Shown in pieces: positions 10,945-22,602 of a stretch of DNA of 31,435 bases. Numbering within the stretch: the stretch's first letter is position 1; each line of letters begins with the position of its first letter. Under the pieces are notes generated by a model. It worked only from the letters and a program-made list of their open reading frames with translations, did no database searches and had not been told where the DNA came from. The position numbers were made by a program, and so were the translations under genes. Source of the DNA: Lobulomyces angularis (lineage: Eukaryota > Chytridiomycota > Chytridiomycetes > Lobulomycetales > Lobulomycetaceae); contig JADHYX010000156.1 of NCBI GenBank assembly GCA_027604685.1, positions 1-31,435 of the forward strand. The letters are read 5' to 3'.

Positions 10945-13725
10945 ATGAATTATAAAAGCTTAATTCAGCATGCACAAAATCTGCTTGGTAATCATTCTCT
11001 ATTTGGATTAAAAGATTCTTTACAAAATAAAAGCAAAATATCAGTCTTTAATGAGGAAGATATACTAAAAAAATATATCGATGAAAATCAAGTATTATTA
11101 TAAATAAGTTATTAATTTATTTAATTTTAATATTTTTTATTTTTTTCTCCCGTCTTTTCATTGTTTTAATTTCATTTTTTTTTTTTTATTGTAGTGCTTT
11201 ACTAATGATGAAAAGTTATTTTTACAAAAAGTTTTTTTCGGTTCTATACGTTACCATTCTATTATTACTGTAAGACAATAAAAATTTCTTATTTTTTCTT
11301 GGATCTTGAGTTGATTGAAAAAAATTAAAAATTAAATTATAGCCAACATTAGAAACATTTTATACAATTACCGGAAGTAAACAGTTACGAAGTAAATACA
11401 ACTTTTTTGTTGGTAAAATAAAAAATTTATTGTTCAAATTTAAAAAAATTAAAATAAATAACTCTTTTATCAGTGATATGTTATATTTGTCTGATCCACC
11501 TTGAAACGATATCATTTGAAAATTTTAGTAGTATCATACATTCTTGTCCAGCAACTGATGTTTATCCATTCTTGAAGATGATTTTTGATGTGGATCTGTT
11601 GAACGGAGGATTGAAAGAGGAATGGGAGAAAGTTTTGGACCACAATTTTGTCAAGGATAACGTCATTGATGTAATTACAGGCTACATTCCTGATTCTCAA
11701 TTGTTGTTGAAAAATTTAAGCTTAAAAACTGATGAGGGATATCTAATAAAAAAAACTAAAAAAAAAGCTACTGGTAAAAAAAAATAAACTTTCAAATAAA
11801 AATTCAAACTTTTTTTTAAATATAACACTTTTTTGTATTCTTTTTAGAGCCAGCACCATTTGAGTTAACTGTTCCGCATCCTAGAAGATTTTCAACCCCA
11901 AATCTAAAGATTTCTAATGTTTTTAAGGTAGCTTCGAAAAACCTTTTAATTGTTGTAATTTTTTAAATTAAACAGGCTGCGCCAATACCAAAATCATTTT
12001 ACGAAGGAACAGGAGAAAAGACAGCGATTGAAAATGCAAAACTGGAAAACAAAAAAAAATCGCAAACTGAACAGCAAAATACTAAACAGTTTCAAGTTTC
12101 AAAGAGGATTACTGCTGATAAAGAAAAAGTAGGAAAAAAAAAATCAAACTTTTTATTTCAAATCATTTTTAGTACGCTAAAGAACACGAGAGAATTAGAT
12201 TGCAAGAAAACAAACCGATTCCCAAATTTAAATACCAACCACCACCAAAGCTGATAAATAAACCGCAAAATTTAACTAAACAAAACATAGCTTCGATATT
12301 AAGGGAAGATGCCATAGTCCGAAGAAAAAAGAAAAATGATGACAATATCCTTAACCAAGCTTTAGTTAATCTCACTGACCTTACTGAGTATCAGAAAAAA
12401 GTTGATCAGGACATTGAAAAAGGTTTCTTATTTAAAATTTTTTTCTTTATACCAAATGAATATATACAAAATTTTTTTTTCAGATAACTTTGAAATGCAA
12501 TTAAAAGTTGAAAAAAGACACTTGGAAATTCAACTTTTACATGAAGATTCTTATGTTGCAAGAAAAGAAAAGGAAAGAGAAAATAGGTAAAAGAAAACAT
12601 AAAATATAAAAGAGACATAAAAAGTTCCCGTTTTAAAAGTTTTTGACGCTATAACAACAGAATTCATTTTTTTTATTTAGAGAAATAGTAAAAGAATTGA
12701 TAGAAGAGAAGAATACATTAAAGTCTTTGACTGTACAAACTAAACAAGAAGAAGAAGCAATAAAAAAAAAAATTGTAGAAGAGGTACATGAAATAAAAGA
12801 AAATATTACGAAAGCCAGAAGAAATGTGATGGACGAAAATTTAAAAAAAGGTTTATTTTTTTTGATTTTTAACAATATATTTTATATTGATTTTAGCGAG
12901 TGACCTTGCGCTTGAGACTCAAGCATTAAAAGCGCAAGCTTTAGCAGAAGCGCAGATTGAGCGAGAGCGAAAAGTAGAACTGATACATCAAATAAGGATG
13001 TTAGAAAAACAGATGCCAGGTATATCAAGTCATCAGAAAGTAGTAGACTTGACGGAAACCTCTGGGTTTGGCTTATTGAATGAAATGTGCATTGTTGAAG
13101 TGAGATTTTCTTTAATTTGTTTTTTTAATAGTTTTTGTAGTTACAAGAAAGACTATTACTTGCAAGAGTCAGACATCAAGAAATGGAAGAAAAAAAAAGA
13201 GAAGAAATATTAGAAAATAAAACAAAGCGTTTATCAATGATTGCAAAGAAACTGCAGGACATAGACACAGAGAGAGAAGAAAGAAAAAATCAAAGAAAAG
13301 ACAAGGAGGAAGAAAGTAAATTAGCGTTGGATGCAGCACTTTCTTTAAAAAGAGCAGTACTGAAGGAAGATCCAATTTTGAAAACTTTATTTGAAAAGCT
13401 AGAAGCAAAGAGATTAGGTAATTAATTTTTTTTTTTTTCAATTTAATAATTGTCTTTGATAATTACAGCAAGAAAATCGCTTTCTAGCACTGGAGTGAGG
13501 TCAATAAAAACTTTTAGTAATAGCAAATCCAATAATGAAACTTGTGAAAGTGGAATTAAATCGACAAATTTGCAAAAAAGTAGAAATTTTAATTTGCAGG
13601 ACTTTGAAAACGAATATCTCAAGCGAAAAGAAAACATTTTAAAAAAACGACAGACTTTAATTGATAAATTAAACGAGAATGGCAAACAAGAAAAAGATCA
13701 AAGTTTAAACGAAATTTCATGCTAA
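10945..13725 (+). CDS. CFAP99: CFAP99, cilia- and flagella-associated protein
   Basis: Twelve exons (10945-11091, 11195-11269, 11343-11412, 11474-11773, 11848-11927, 11976-12128, 12173-12422, 12484-12586, 12681-12850, 12897-13099, 13141-13417, 13469-13725) encode 694 residues. The N-terminal helical domain contains NFFVVICYICLIHLETISFE, matching the CFAP99 block 'LFVVICYLxxFQLExLGF'. A 'KEEWEKVLDHNFVKDNVI' segment follows. The linker PAPFELTVPHPRRFSTPN, then APIPKSFY, is the family's Pro-rich 'F-x-LT-x-P-x-P ... P-(V/I)-P-x-(S/T)-(T/F)-Y' motif. Residues from about 350 on form a long charged coiled coil including LLNEMCIVELQERLLLARVR, another conserved signature. CFAP99 is an axonemal protein; its exact place is not well known. 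The chosen ATG follows the upstream gene's stop by 138 bp. Its presence means the organism builds a motile flagellum. Confidence 0.9.
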
Positions 13726-14170
13726 AAACCAAAAAAAAATTGAAAACAATATTAATTAGATATTCCATACATAAATTTGCAATTAATATTATGCAACAAA
13801 ATATAATGCTTAAATCCTTCAATTTTTATTAGGTGTTGCCTGCCAAATTAATTTTATAGGCTTTAACAAGCTCAGCTACCAAAATTTAAAAAAATTAACA
13901 TTCTAAATCCAACCGTCCAATAACATCTCACACAGAACAAAGAAAACCATGTTGACAAAATTACAAATCTTGGTACAAAATAAACTCTCGCCTTTTCCAC
14001 CTAAACGTTGCATTTTCACCTCCTTAGAAATACTCATTGAAGTAAAATTTATATAAAAAGGTGAAACTCCCGAGTCTTCAACAATTTGGTTGATTATAAA
14101 CAGCTTTAGAATAAAGATTTTTAGAACATTTTAAAGAATTTTAGAGAAATTTCTTAACTAAGTTTAATTC
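13726..14170. promoter_or_regulatory. Promoter region of the fusion gene with TATA box and inverted repeat
   Basis: The region is less AT-monotonous than its neighbours. TATATAAAAAG at 14050-14060, about 110 bp before the ATG at 14171, is a convincing TATA box. TTTCACCT (14014-14021) and AGGTGAAA (14059-14066) form a perfect 8-bp inverted repeat whose right arm overlaps the end of the TATA box; a related TTCCACCT lies near 13994. These could be binding sites for one regulator. Confidence 0.5.
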
Positions 14171-17100
14171 ATGTCTCAGTTTTTTAAGATTTATGAAGAT
14201 TTCGTTGGATTACAACCAAATAGTGTTGCAACTCCCAAAAATTTATTCTCGAGAGAGTCGTTGAATCAATCTTTACTTATGGAAGCCAATCATCTTCAAC
14301 TGTAGCTATCTTAACGCATTTTTTTTTTAAAAATTTAAACTTTTTTTTACTTTTTCAGTAAACGCCGTAACAGTATATTTCAATGCGAAGAATTAAAGAA
14401 ATTAGATTTAATAACCCTGTTTCAACCCTCTAAAAGGATTGAATTAAGTGTTCAAGAAGAATGTCAAAAGTTGGGAGATTCGTTTACTTTTACTCATAGA
14501 TCTGCCACTTCAATAAATGCCTTTCAAAAGACTCCAAAATGTTTAAAAAATATTGAAACTTTATCAACTGAAGAATACATAAATTTTTTGAAAGAAAATT
14601 TTGTGAAAGATGCTAGCAGAATATCGTCTCCTTTCAGAATTGCCCATCAAAGTGGGCCATGTATGTTTCCTCTTTTTATTTTTTTTTTTTATCCTCTGAA
14701 ATTTGAATTTCGCAACTTAACTTTTTTTTTTATTAGTGCCGTTTTACATAAAACATTTAGCAACTCTTTTAACTACACTGTATAATTTTAATTATTCTAA
14801 TTGGTTTAATTTTAATATTAAACTAATTTTTTATTAAGTAATCAAAACATGATGTCAGTATATGGCAGTCCTACTTTGTCTATTATTGAAAAGGAAACAA
14901 TAGCTGAAATACATAAAGATTTTTTTGGTGGAAATTATGAAAGGTCTATTAATGAATGTTATGGAATATCGTGAGTTACTTTTTTTTTTTTTCTTTAACA
15001 AAACATTTGGACATCTTATCATTTCGCAGTTTTCTCTTTTTGTTGGAAATTTTTACTGCATCTACTTTAAGGATTTATGTGATACTTATTTATTTATCTT
15101 TGAATTCTTAGTTGTTCTGGTGGAACTGTTGCGAATATAACAGGATTATGGGTTGCGAGAAATAGGGCATTGCAATGTGATAATAGTGGGATAGAGCAAA
15201 ATGGATTATACAGTGTGATGATAAAGAATGGATATGCTGGAGTGGCTATCATTACTTCTTGCATGAACCACTACTCTATAAAAAAAGCTGCCGGAATTAT
15301 GGGCTTAGGTGAATCAAGTGTAATTGAGATTGATACTGATGCAGAATTTAAAATTAGAACAGGTATAGAAATTTGTAACTCCTCATTTTCAAAAAAACGT
15401 TTTTCTTTTTTAGATCTTGTAGAAGAGAAAGTAAAGGAGCTCAAATCAAAGAATATTCTAGTTGTAGCTATAGTTGGAATAGCTGGGACTACAGAGGTTG
15501 GTTCCATTGACAATATGATTGAATTAGGAAGAATAGCAAGAGGTATACATTGTTACAGTTATTAAATTTAATTTCGGTTTCAGACAACAATATTCATTTT
15601 CACGTTGATGCCTGTTGGGGAGCACCGTTTATTTATTCAAGTAAATTTAAAGACTTGTTTTTAGGAATTGAAAATGCTGACACTATAGCTGTTGACGGTC
15701 ATAAATATTTTCATGTAAGTCCAAAATAAATAATTAATTGCAATTTAAAAAATCTTTTTTTTATACTGTTAGACTCCCTATGGATTAGGAATTCTCCTGT
15801 ATAAACAAGGTAGTTACTCCAATTTTATTCAAAAATCAGCAAGATACGCTATAAGAGATGCTAATGATTTAGGAAAATACACTTTGGAAGGATCCAGACC
15901 TGGAAATATACTGTACTTACATGCTAATCTTTCTCTAATGGGTAGTGAATCTCCTTTTATTTTTTCAATAATTAGTATATTTTTTTTAGGAAAAAAAGGT
16001 TTTGCAGAATCAGTTGAAGCAGGTAGTAAATCTGCTTTTACTTTTTCAAAAACTCTGAAACTTGCGGGGCGTAGTGTTCAAATTTTTAATCGGCCGCAAA
16101 CAAATATTCTCTGTTACCGATTTATTCCTTCATTTCTCCAGCGAAAAAACTTAATCTTTTCGAATGAAGAAGAGTCGTTATTGGATTATTTTAATATTAA
16201 TATTGAAAATATTCAAACCAAAACTGGAAAATGTAAGAATAAAAAATACCTTTTTATTATCGATTTATTTTTATTTTATTTCATTCTTCTAGGCTTTGTT
16301 AGCCGTACTAAATTAAAAGTAGGAAAAAAAGTTCACCACGTACTGAGAGTTGTATTTATGAACGTGATGTCCACAAAAGATGATTTGGTATTTTTAATAC
16401 TATTATTTTTATTTTTCTTTTAATAAAAAAATTTATTAATTCGCAACTTATAGAATTTTGTTTTTGAAGAACAATTAAAAATATCTTTTATATTGGAAAA
16501 AAAATTTGATAATGAAATTGCCTTCACTAGTAAATATCCAGATTTCATTTTACCAGAAAAAGACACAGTATCCTTTATTTTTGATGATTTCTCTGAAAAA
16601 GAAAAAACATTAGTTGCGTTAGTAGATGATTCAACTGGACAAAAAATTACCTATGGAAATTTAATTTCAAATATTGATTCTTTTGCGGAACGCTTATCCT
16701 GTTTTGATAAATGGGAAGTTGTTGGAGTATATTCTCCAAATAATGTTGAGTATCCAATTGCTGTCTACGGAATTTTAAGAGCAGGACTTACAGTGACAAC
16801 AATTAATCCTGAATATAGATTGAACGAATTGATATGTAAGTAAAATAGTTAAAGTTAGTATAAACCTTTTTATTTTACTTTTATTAAGATCAACTGAAGG
16901 ACTCGAACGCAAAATTTTTAATTGTTCACAGATCTCTTGTGTGTATTGCTCTGGAAGCTTTCATCAAATTGAATATTTCAGAGAAAAACATAATTGTATT
17001 TGGAGAAAAGAAATGTCAAAAATTAAAATATTTTTCTGAATATATTAAATGTAAACCCAGCGCCAATATTAATAAAAGAAGGACCTTTTCAGTTAAAGAA

Positions 17101-18551
17101 TTATACAATAGACCGGCATTCCTTTGTTACAGCTCTGGTATTAAATTAATGGTTAATTTCTGGAATATTGTTAATTAGATTTTGTTGAATAGGCACAACT
17201 GGATTACCAAAAGGAGTAAAAACGTCCCATTTGGTAGAAACAATGAAATATGAAATTTTTTTACCTCTTTTTTTTAAGAATATGATTTCTAACTTAATAA
17301 TGGAAAATACCGTTGAGAAAAGTGATTGCAGACCAGGAGATATGTTCATTGGGATAATACCTTTTTATCATTTAGGAGGGCTTGGAGAAGTCTTACGTAA
17401 AATAAGAATTGAATTTTTTTTTGACCCTTTGGTATTTTGTAGCTATTGCATTTATGAATAGAATTAGTGTCGCGGTCACAGAAAATTATGATTTTAATTC
17501 TTTTCTAAAAGCGTTGTCAAAATGGAAATGCACAACCGCTCACATTGGTATTTTTTTATTTTATGTTTTTAAACTTGCAATCTTCTTCTAGTCCCACCGA
17601 TTGCGTTACTTCTAGCGAAGTCACCAGAAACAAAAAATCATGACCTTACGCATTTAAGATTAATTGTAACTGGTGGTGCACCACTTGGTGCCGAAACTAG
17701 TCAAGCAGTCAAAGAAAAATTAGGCATTCCAATAAAACAAGGTAAAAAAACGAAGTTTAATAAGAAATTTTTTGTTAAACGGTCTATTATGGTAGCTTAT
17801 GGCATGACTGAATTGAGTCCTATCAGCCTTATCACGGTATCTACAAACATTGTAGAAGGAAGTGTTGGAGTTTTGGTTCCAAATCAAATTGCCAAAATTT
17901 TATCTCCGGAGGGTCAGTCCTTAGGCTTTAATCAGGAGGGAGAATTATGGTTAAAAGGTACTAACGTAATGATTGGATATTTGAATAATGATGTAGCGAC
18001 CAAAAATACAATAAAAAATGGTTGGCTTAGAACTGGTATACGAAATACATATTTTTTTTTCAATTCACTTTTTCTTTTATTTAGGTGATATAGCTAAAGT
18101 TGATGAAGATGGAAATTTTTATATAGTTGATAGAATTAAAGAAATTATCAAATATTTAGCACTTCAGATTGCTCCAAGTGAATTGGAAGACATTTTACTT
18201 ACGCACCCAAAAGTAATTGATGCAGCAGTTATACCAATCAAAGATGAAAAAGCCGGAGAAGTTCCCTTGGCGTTTGTTGTTTTAAAAAGAGGAGTAACAG
18301 CAATCGAAGGCGAAATTAAAGAATTTGTATCTGAAAGAGTTGCTGATTATAAGTGTTTACGAGGTAAAAAAAGAATAAATTATAAGTAGCTAATTGAAAT
18401 AAAAACTTCTTTAGGCGGTGTGAAATTTGTTACCAGCATTCCAAAAAGGTTTAGAATATTTCTGATACATGCTAATATTAATTTTTTCTTTTTTAGTCCC
18501 AGTGGAAAGATTTTGAGAAGGCAGTTAAGGGAATTCTACAATTGTAAATAA
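14171..18551 (+). CDS. Fused PanP-like PLP decarboxylase and acyl-CoA synthetase (4CL-type)
   Basis: Twenty exons join in a single frame of 1092 residues. Residues about 1-545 are a group II PLP-dependent decarboxylase: ISCSGGTVANITGLWVARN (cofactor loop), GIAGTTEVGSID, HFHVDACWGAP (PLP Asp) and TIAVDGHKYFHTPYGLG with the Schiff-base Lys. The 'VDGHK' motif and LGKYTLEGSRPGNILYLHA resemble bacterial PanP (aspartate/glutamate decarboxylase) more than eukaryotic GAD or DOPA decarboxylase. Residues about 560-1092 are an adenylate-forming ligase: YSSGTTGLPKGVKTSH (P-loop-like A3), QAYGMTELSP (A5), GWLRTGDIAKVDEDGNFYIV (A7/A8) and SPSGKILRRQLRE (A10 Lys). The nearest class is 4-coumarate/fatty acyl-CoA ligase; no carrier domain follows, and the tail (FYNCK) is not PTS1. 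The decarboxylase C-terminus (LRVVFMNVMSTKDDL) runs through intron 16388-16453 into the ligase with no stop and no Met start. Substrates are unknown. Confidence 0.88.
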
Positions 18552-18910
18552 ATACTTTTTATTTTAGTTTTATCCATAAAAGTTTTTTTTAAACTATGTA
18601 AATAAGGAAAAAATTTATTTTTATTCATTAATTCTTATTTATTAAGAATTTTATCCATTCCCTCCTTTTTTTTTTTATTTGCTTTTTGTAGATAAAAAGA
18701 TTATTTATTAATTTCAAAATGTTTCAATGGAAAAAAAAATTTTGCATCAAACTTTACATATGAATTAACAAGAATTTCAGTAAAAATCGAATACTTTGCT
18801 AAAAAATTTCAAGTCTCTATAAAGTAGACTTTTAATATAATAAATCATATCAAAATTTTTAAAATTTAGAAAANNNNNNNNNNAAAAAAAAAATTAAAAA
18901 AAAAAAAAAA
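18552..18910. other. Intergenic region containing an assembly gap
   Basis: This is A/T-rich spacer between the fusion gene and MMM1, with no open frame. It includes the run of ten Ns described separately; poly-A sequence abuts both sides of that gap. Confidence 0.6.
18874..18883. other. Assembly gap (10 N)
   Basis: Ten consecutive N characters sit inside a poly-A/T tract. The true gap length is unknown, so the spacing between the fusion gene and MMM1 and the MMM1 promoter cannot be trusted. Confidence 0.99.
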
Positions 18911-20159
18911 ATGAGTGATTTATGGAGTACTTCAAAAGAATTTATTAAAGGATTCATTGCAGGACAGATTATTTTGATATGTTTTATGTTTTTTTTGATT
19001 AAATTTTTTCTTTTTCAAAATCCATCAAAAAACGTGTCAACAAAACGAAGAAGAAAAATTTTTGAAGTTACTAAAACACATTCTCCTCAAAACCAAGCAT
19101 TAAATATATTATCAAAAATAAGATACGATCCAAACTCAACTGGAGGTACCGAAAAATAAAAAATTAAAAACTTAATTTTAAAAGTTTAAAAAAATAAAAA
19201 AAAAGCTGAAACTTGTGAATGGCTTAACGTTTTAATAGCTCAAGCAATCGCTAAATACAGAAACGATTCGGGATTTTTAAACAGGATTATTAGAGTTTTA
19301 GATGAAGAAATTAATGGGAGCAAAAAACCTAATTTTCTTGTAAGATAAATAATTTAATAAAATAAAATAACATATATAATAATTTTTATTTTTAATGTTT
19401 TTTTTTTTTATAATTAGAGTCCTATAACTATTACAGAATTTAGTCTCGGTGAAGATTTTCCTATGCTTAAAAGTTCTTGCATAAGATTTGTTGAAAATAG
19501 CATAAACTTAAGAGCAGAAATTAGGTTTGAGTTTCACGATCAGATAACACTGGGAATTGAAACCCAAGTTTTAGTAAACTGGCCAAAAATCATGATGGCT
19601 GCTCTCCCAGTTGCTCTTTCTGTAACTTTAACCAAATTTTCTGGAACAGTAAATTTTTATTTTTTTTACTTGTGCAATATTTTTTAACACTTTAAAAAAA
19701 AATAAAAAAAAAAAGATATCAATTGAGTTCATTAACAGTAAAGATTCTCCCGCATCGTTTATTTCAATATCCATTTTGGAAGAAGACTTAAATTTGGGTA
19801 AAAAATGATCAGAACTTTAAAATTTTTTTTTTTAATATTTTTTTTAGAGTTTGATTGCAAATCCATGCTAGGAAACAGAACAAAAGTTAAAGACTTACCA
19901 AAATTAACACAATTGATAATTAATAGACTTCGTAAATCTTTCTTTGAGCTAATAGTTTTTCCCAATTCCAAAAAATTTAATGTTCCTTCATTCTGGTAAT
20001 TTTTTTTTTCTTTAAATTTTAACACACATACATTCAATTTTTGTTTTTTATTTTCGTAGGCCAGATGCAGAGGAAAACTTTTTGGAATTAAATTTGGAGC
20101 AGGAGGACGAATTAGAGAATTTGATTGATGAAAACCTTGAAAATAAGAAGCTGCTTTAA
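18911..20159 (+). CDS. MMM1: Mmm1, ERMES subunit with SMP lipid-transfer domain
   Basis: Six exons (18911-19145, 19206-19339, 19418-19648, 19716-19797, 19848-19995, 20060-20159) encode 309 residues. A short lumenal N-terminus is followed by one transmembrane helix at about residues 13-36 (FIAGQIILICFMFFLIKFFL) and a basic stretch. The SMP domain begins at CEWLNVLIAQAIAKYRND and contains the family blocks ITEFSLGEDFPMLKS, TLGIETQVLVNWP, ALPVALSVTLTKFSGT, and MLGNRTKVKDLPKLTQLI, ending at FNVPSFWPD. Mmm1 is the ER-anchored component of the ER-mitochondria encounter structure, working with Mdm12, Mdm34 and Mdm10 in phospholipid transfer. The C-terminal 25 residues are acidic and variable. ERMES is found in fungi and some other eukaryotic groups but not animals, which helps place the organism. 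Confidence 0.93.
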
Positions 20160-20395
20160 CTTTAAAAAAAAAAAAGTGATGGAGTTAAATGTCAAAGCTG
20201 TTTCTAGTATAAAAAATATAAAAATAGAAAAAAACTACTTTAGAGAATGCCTTATAGTAGACATTTTATATATGACTGAATTATGGGTAATAAAAAAAAT
20301 ATCTAGGCTTTATTTCAACATTATAATAACTATTAAAAAAATATATATCGCAGAACTTTTTTTCAAAAAAGTTACATTTTTTTTTTTTTTTTTTT

Positions 20396-22602
20396 TTAGT
20401 ATGTTCTGACATTTCCATTGTTTGTTGCAATGATTTCATTAAGTTCAAAATTTTTTGAAACCAACTCATCAAATTGACTTTTCAAATCTTGAAACTCAAA
20501 ATTTTTTAGTTCCTCCAAATTTTGTAAGTTAAGCTTTAATTCGTCAATCATTGCTTTTAACTCTTCATTACTATTTCTTAACTAGAATAAAATGCACATT
20601 AAAAAAATAAATTTATATTAAAAAGTTCTTACCGAAATCTCCACCTCAACTTGATTATTTCCTTCCGACAACTTTCCTTCCAATACTTCCTGAAGCCTCT
20701 TGTGCATTTCATCTTTTTCAGCTCTTAATTCGTTAATTTTGGTGTTGAAGTCTAGTTCTTTTTGTTGCCAATTTGTAATTTGTTGCCTTAAGCTCAAAGT
20801 TTGTTCATACAAAAATTGATCCACACCTCCTTCAGAATTTTTCAAACTTTCAAAAAATCCTTCAGTTTCCAATGTTTTTTCTTCTAATTTGTATTCTAAA
20901 TCGTTTATTTTTAAATTTTTTTCTTCTTCCATTCTTTGGTAATTTTGTTGAAACTGCTCTAGTTGAAAATCCATTGCGGACATTTTTTCTCTTTCTGAAT
21001 TTATAATCTGCGCCATTTGATCGTAAACCTAGCACAATAAACAATTTGATAAAATTTTTTTTACTTTTTTAATTTATTTTCTACCTTTTCAGCTTCATCA
21101 CAATGCGCCTCCAAATCCAAATTTTTCTATATTCATCATTAATTAAAAAATAAAAATTAAATTCAGAGAAATCATTAAACCGTACCTTAGTCATAACATC
21201 TAATGCATGTTTCGAGGCAGCAAGCTCTCCACTCAATCTGGTATTTTCTTTTTCGAATTGCGAACTATACAAAATTTACATTAGTAAAAAAACTTATTCA
21301 TGAGAACCTTTTCATTTCGGCTGACTCTAATCTACCTTCAATATCAGATACCAGATCAGCTGAAGTACCGAGTTGGTTTGCAATTTGATTTTCCAATTGG
21401 ATTCTGCGTTCTTTGTCATGGGCAAATTCTTTTGTTAATCGCTCATTAATTTCGATTTTACTCTCTAAATTAGCCTTCAGTTCAACAATTTCTTTTGAAA
21501 ATAATTCTAATTCAGTTAGAGTTTCCCTTTGTTCATTTTCTTTTTTTCGTAGCTCCTCTTGCGTTAATTTTAAAATTCGCTCAGTTTCTGGCAGTTCCTC
21601 CAGTTTCTCTTCAAGTATTAAATTTTCTTTTTTCAAACTTTCTAATTCTAGTGTTAATGCCTGTAAAATGTAACATTATTTTATTTTATTTTTATTTATT
21701 GATTTAAAAAAAAAAATTCTCCATACCTCAATTTGTGATTTATATTCCCTATCGTTATCAATAGCTATATTTTTTAGTTGTTCCTCATAGTGAGCATTGA
21801 CTTGTAGTTTTTTTTATTTTTTAGGGAAAATAATTAAATTTCGTTTCAAAAAAAAAAAAATTTAAAATACTTGAAGTTAGCCTACTGATTTCTAAAATTC
21901 CAACATTAAGTTCTTCATCTAGTTGACTTAAAGTTTTATTTTGCTTTTGTTGCAAAAGAACCAATCTTCTGTCATCCTCCCTAAAAAGCAAATAATAAAA
22001 GAAAAAAAAAAAAAAATTATTAAAAAAGAAAATAAAAATCATTTAAAAATAATTGTCAACCTGTATTTATGTAACTGTGCCATTAATTGCTTGTTTTCAT
22101 TGTGTAAATCTCTCAACCTTTCTTCTAAATCACTCTGTGGTTGTGGAGAACCAGTTGGTCTTGTTAGAGATGACTGAGAATATTGAGAGGAATTAGTGTT
22201 ATGCCTCATCAGTTCACCGCTTATTGGCCGCTGATGATATGGAGGTTGAGGGAATTGGGTGTTATTAATTTGATTACCAGGAGGTCTGTTACCAGGTGGT
22301 GGTTGATATGGACCTTGCATATTAGGAAATCCAGGTCTGTAATTTTGTTGAGGCAGTTGGTTGCCGTAGGGATTACCCGGACGATATTGCCCAGAAGGAC
22401 CTTGAAATCCAGAATTAGGTCTATAATTCTGTGATGGATGATTATATTGAGCACTGGGTCGAAACTGAGGTGCTGCGTACATTGGCCTTTGTTGCATAGG
22501 CCGTTGAGGTTGCATTACAGGTTGAGAAACAGGTCTCTCCGGCTCGTCGAACGGTCGAAAAGCATTACTTTTGGTAACGGGTGCACTACTTCGATCTGAC
22601 AT
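20396..22602 (-). CDS. Coiled-coil protein with Pro/Gln/Asn-rich N-terminal head
   Basis: Eight exons (22602-22061, 21980-21871, 21800-21727, 21660-21308, 21264-21186, 21126-21085, 21028-20633, 20581-20396) give 593 residues. Residues 1 to about 150 are low complexity, rich in Pro, Gln, Asn, Arg and Tyr (for example QPVMQPQRPMQQRPMYAAPQ), like prion-like or condensate-forming heads. From about residue 153 (DLEERLRDLHNENKQLMAQL) to the end the protein is almost one continuous charged coiled coil. There is no membrane segment or catalytic motif. I do not recognise the family; a structural scaffold (spindle pole, basal body, endocytic or vesicle tether) would fit, but nothing in the sequence decides. 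Its 3' end converges on MMM1 with a 236-bp spacer. A probable 5'-UTR intron lies upstream. Confidence 0.85.

Noticed and set aside
9613..13725. A single fused RIIa-CFAP99 gene
   Set aside because: A splice from 10802 (GTAGTT) to 10944 would keep the frame, but the natural stop at 10804-10806 and a good ATG at 10945 matching the expected CFAP99 start favour two genes. Transcript data could reverse this.
16400..16440. Stop codon in the open frame just after the decarboxylase
   Set aside because: It lies inside a GTATTT...TATAG intron whose removal keeps phase 0 on both sides.
14171..18551. Two separate genes for decarboxylase and ligase
   Set aside because: No stop ends the decarboxylase before the 16387 donor in the spliced frame, no Met opens the ligase near its natural start, and the linking intron has the same form as all others.
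22183..22454. Open frames on both strands opposite or overlapping the coiled-coil gene head
   Set aside because: They are shadows of the Pro/Gln-rich coding exon, which is longer, begins at a good ATG and splices into the coiled coil.
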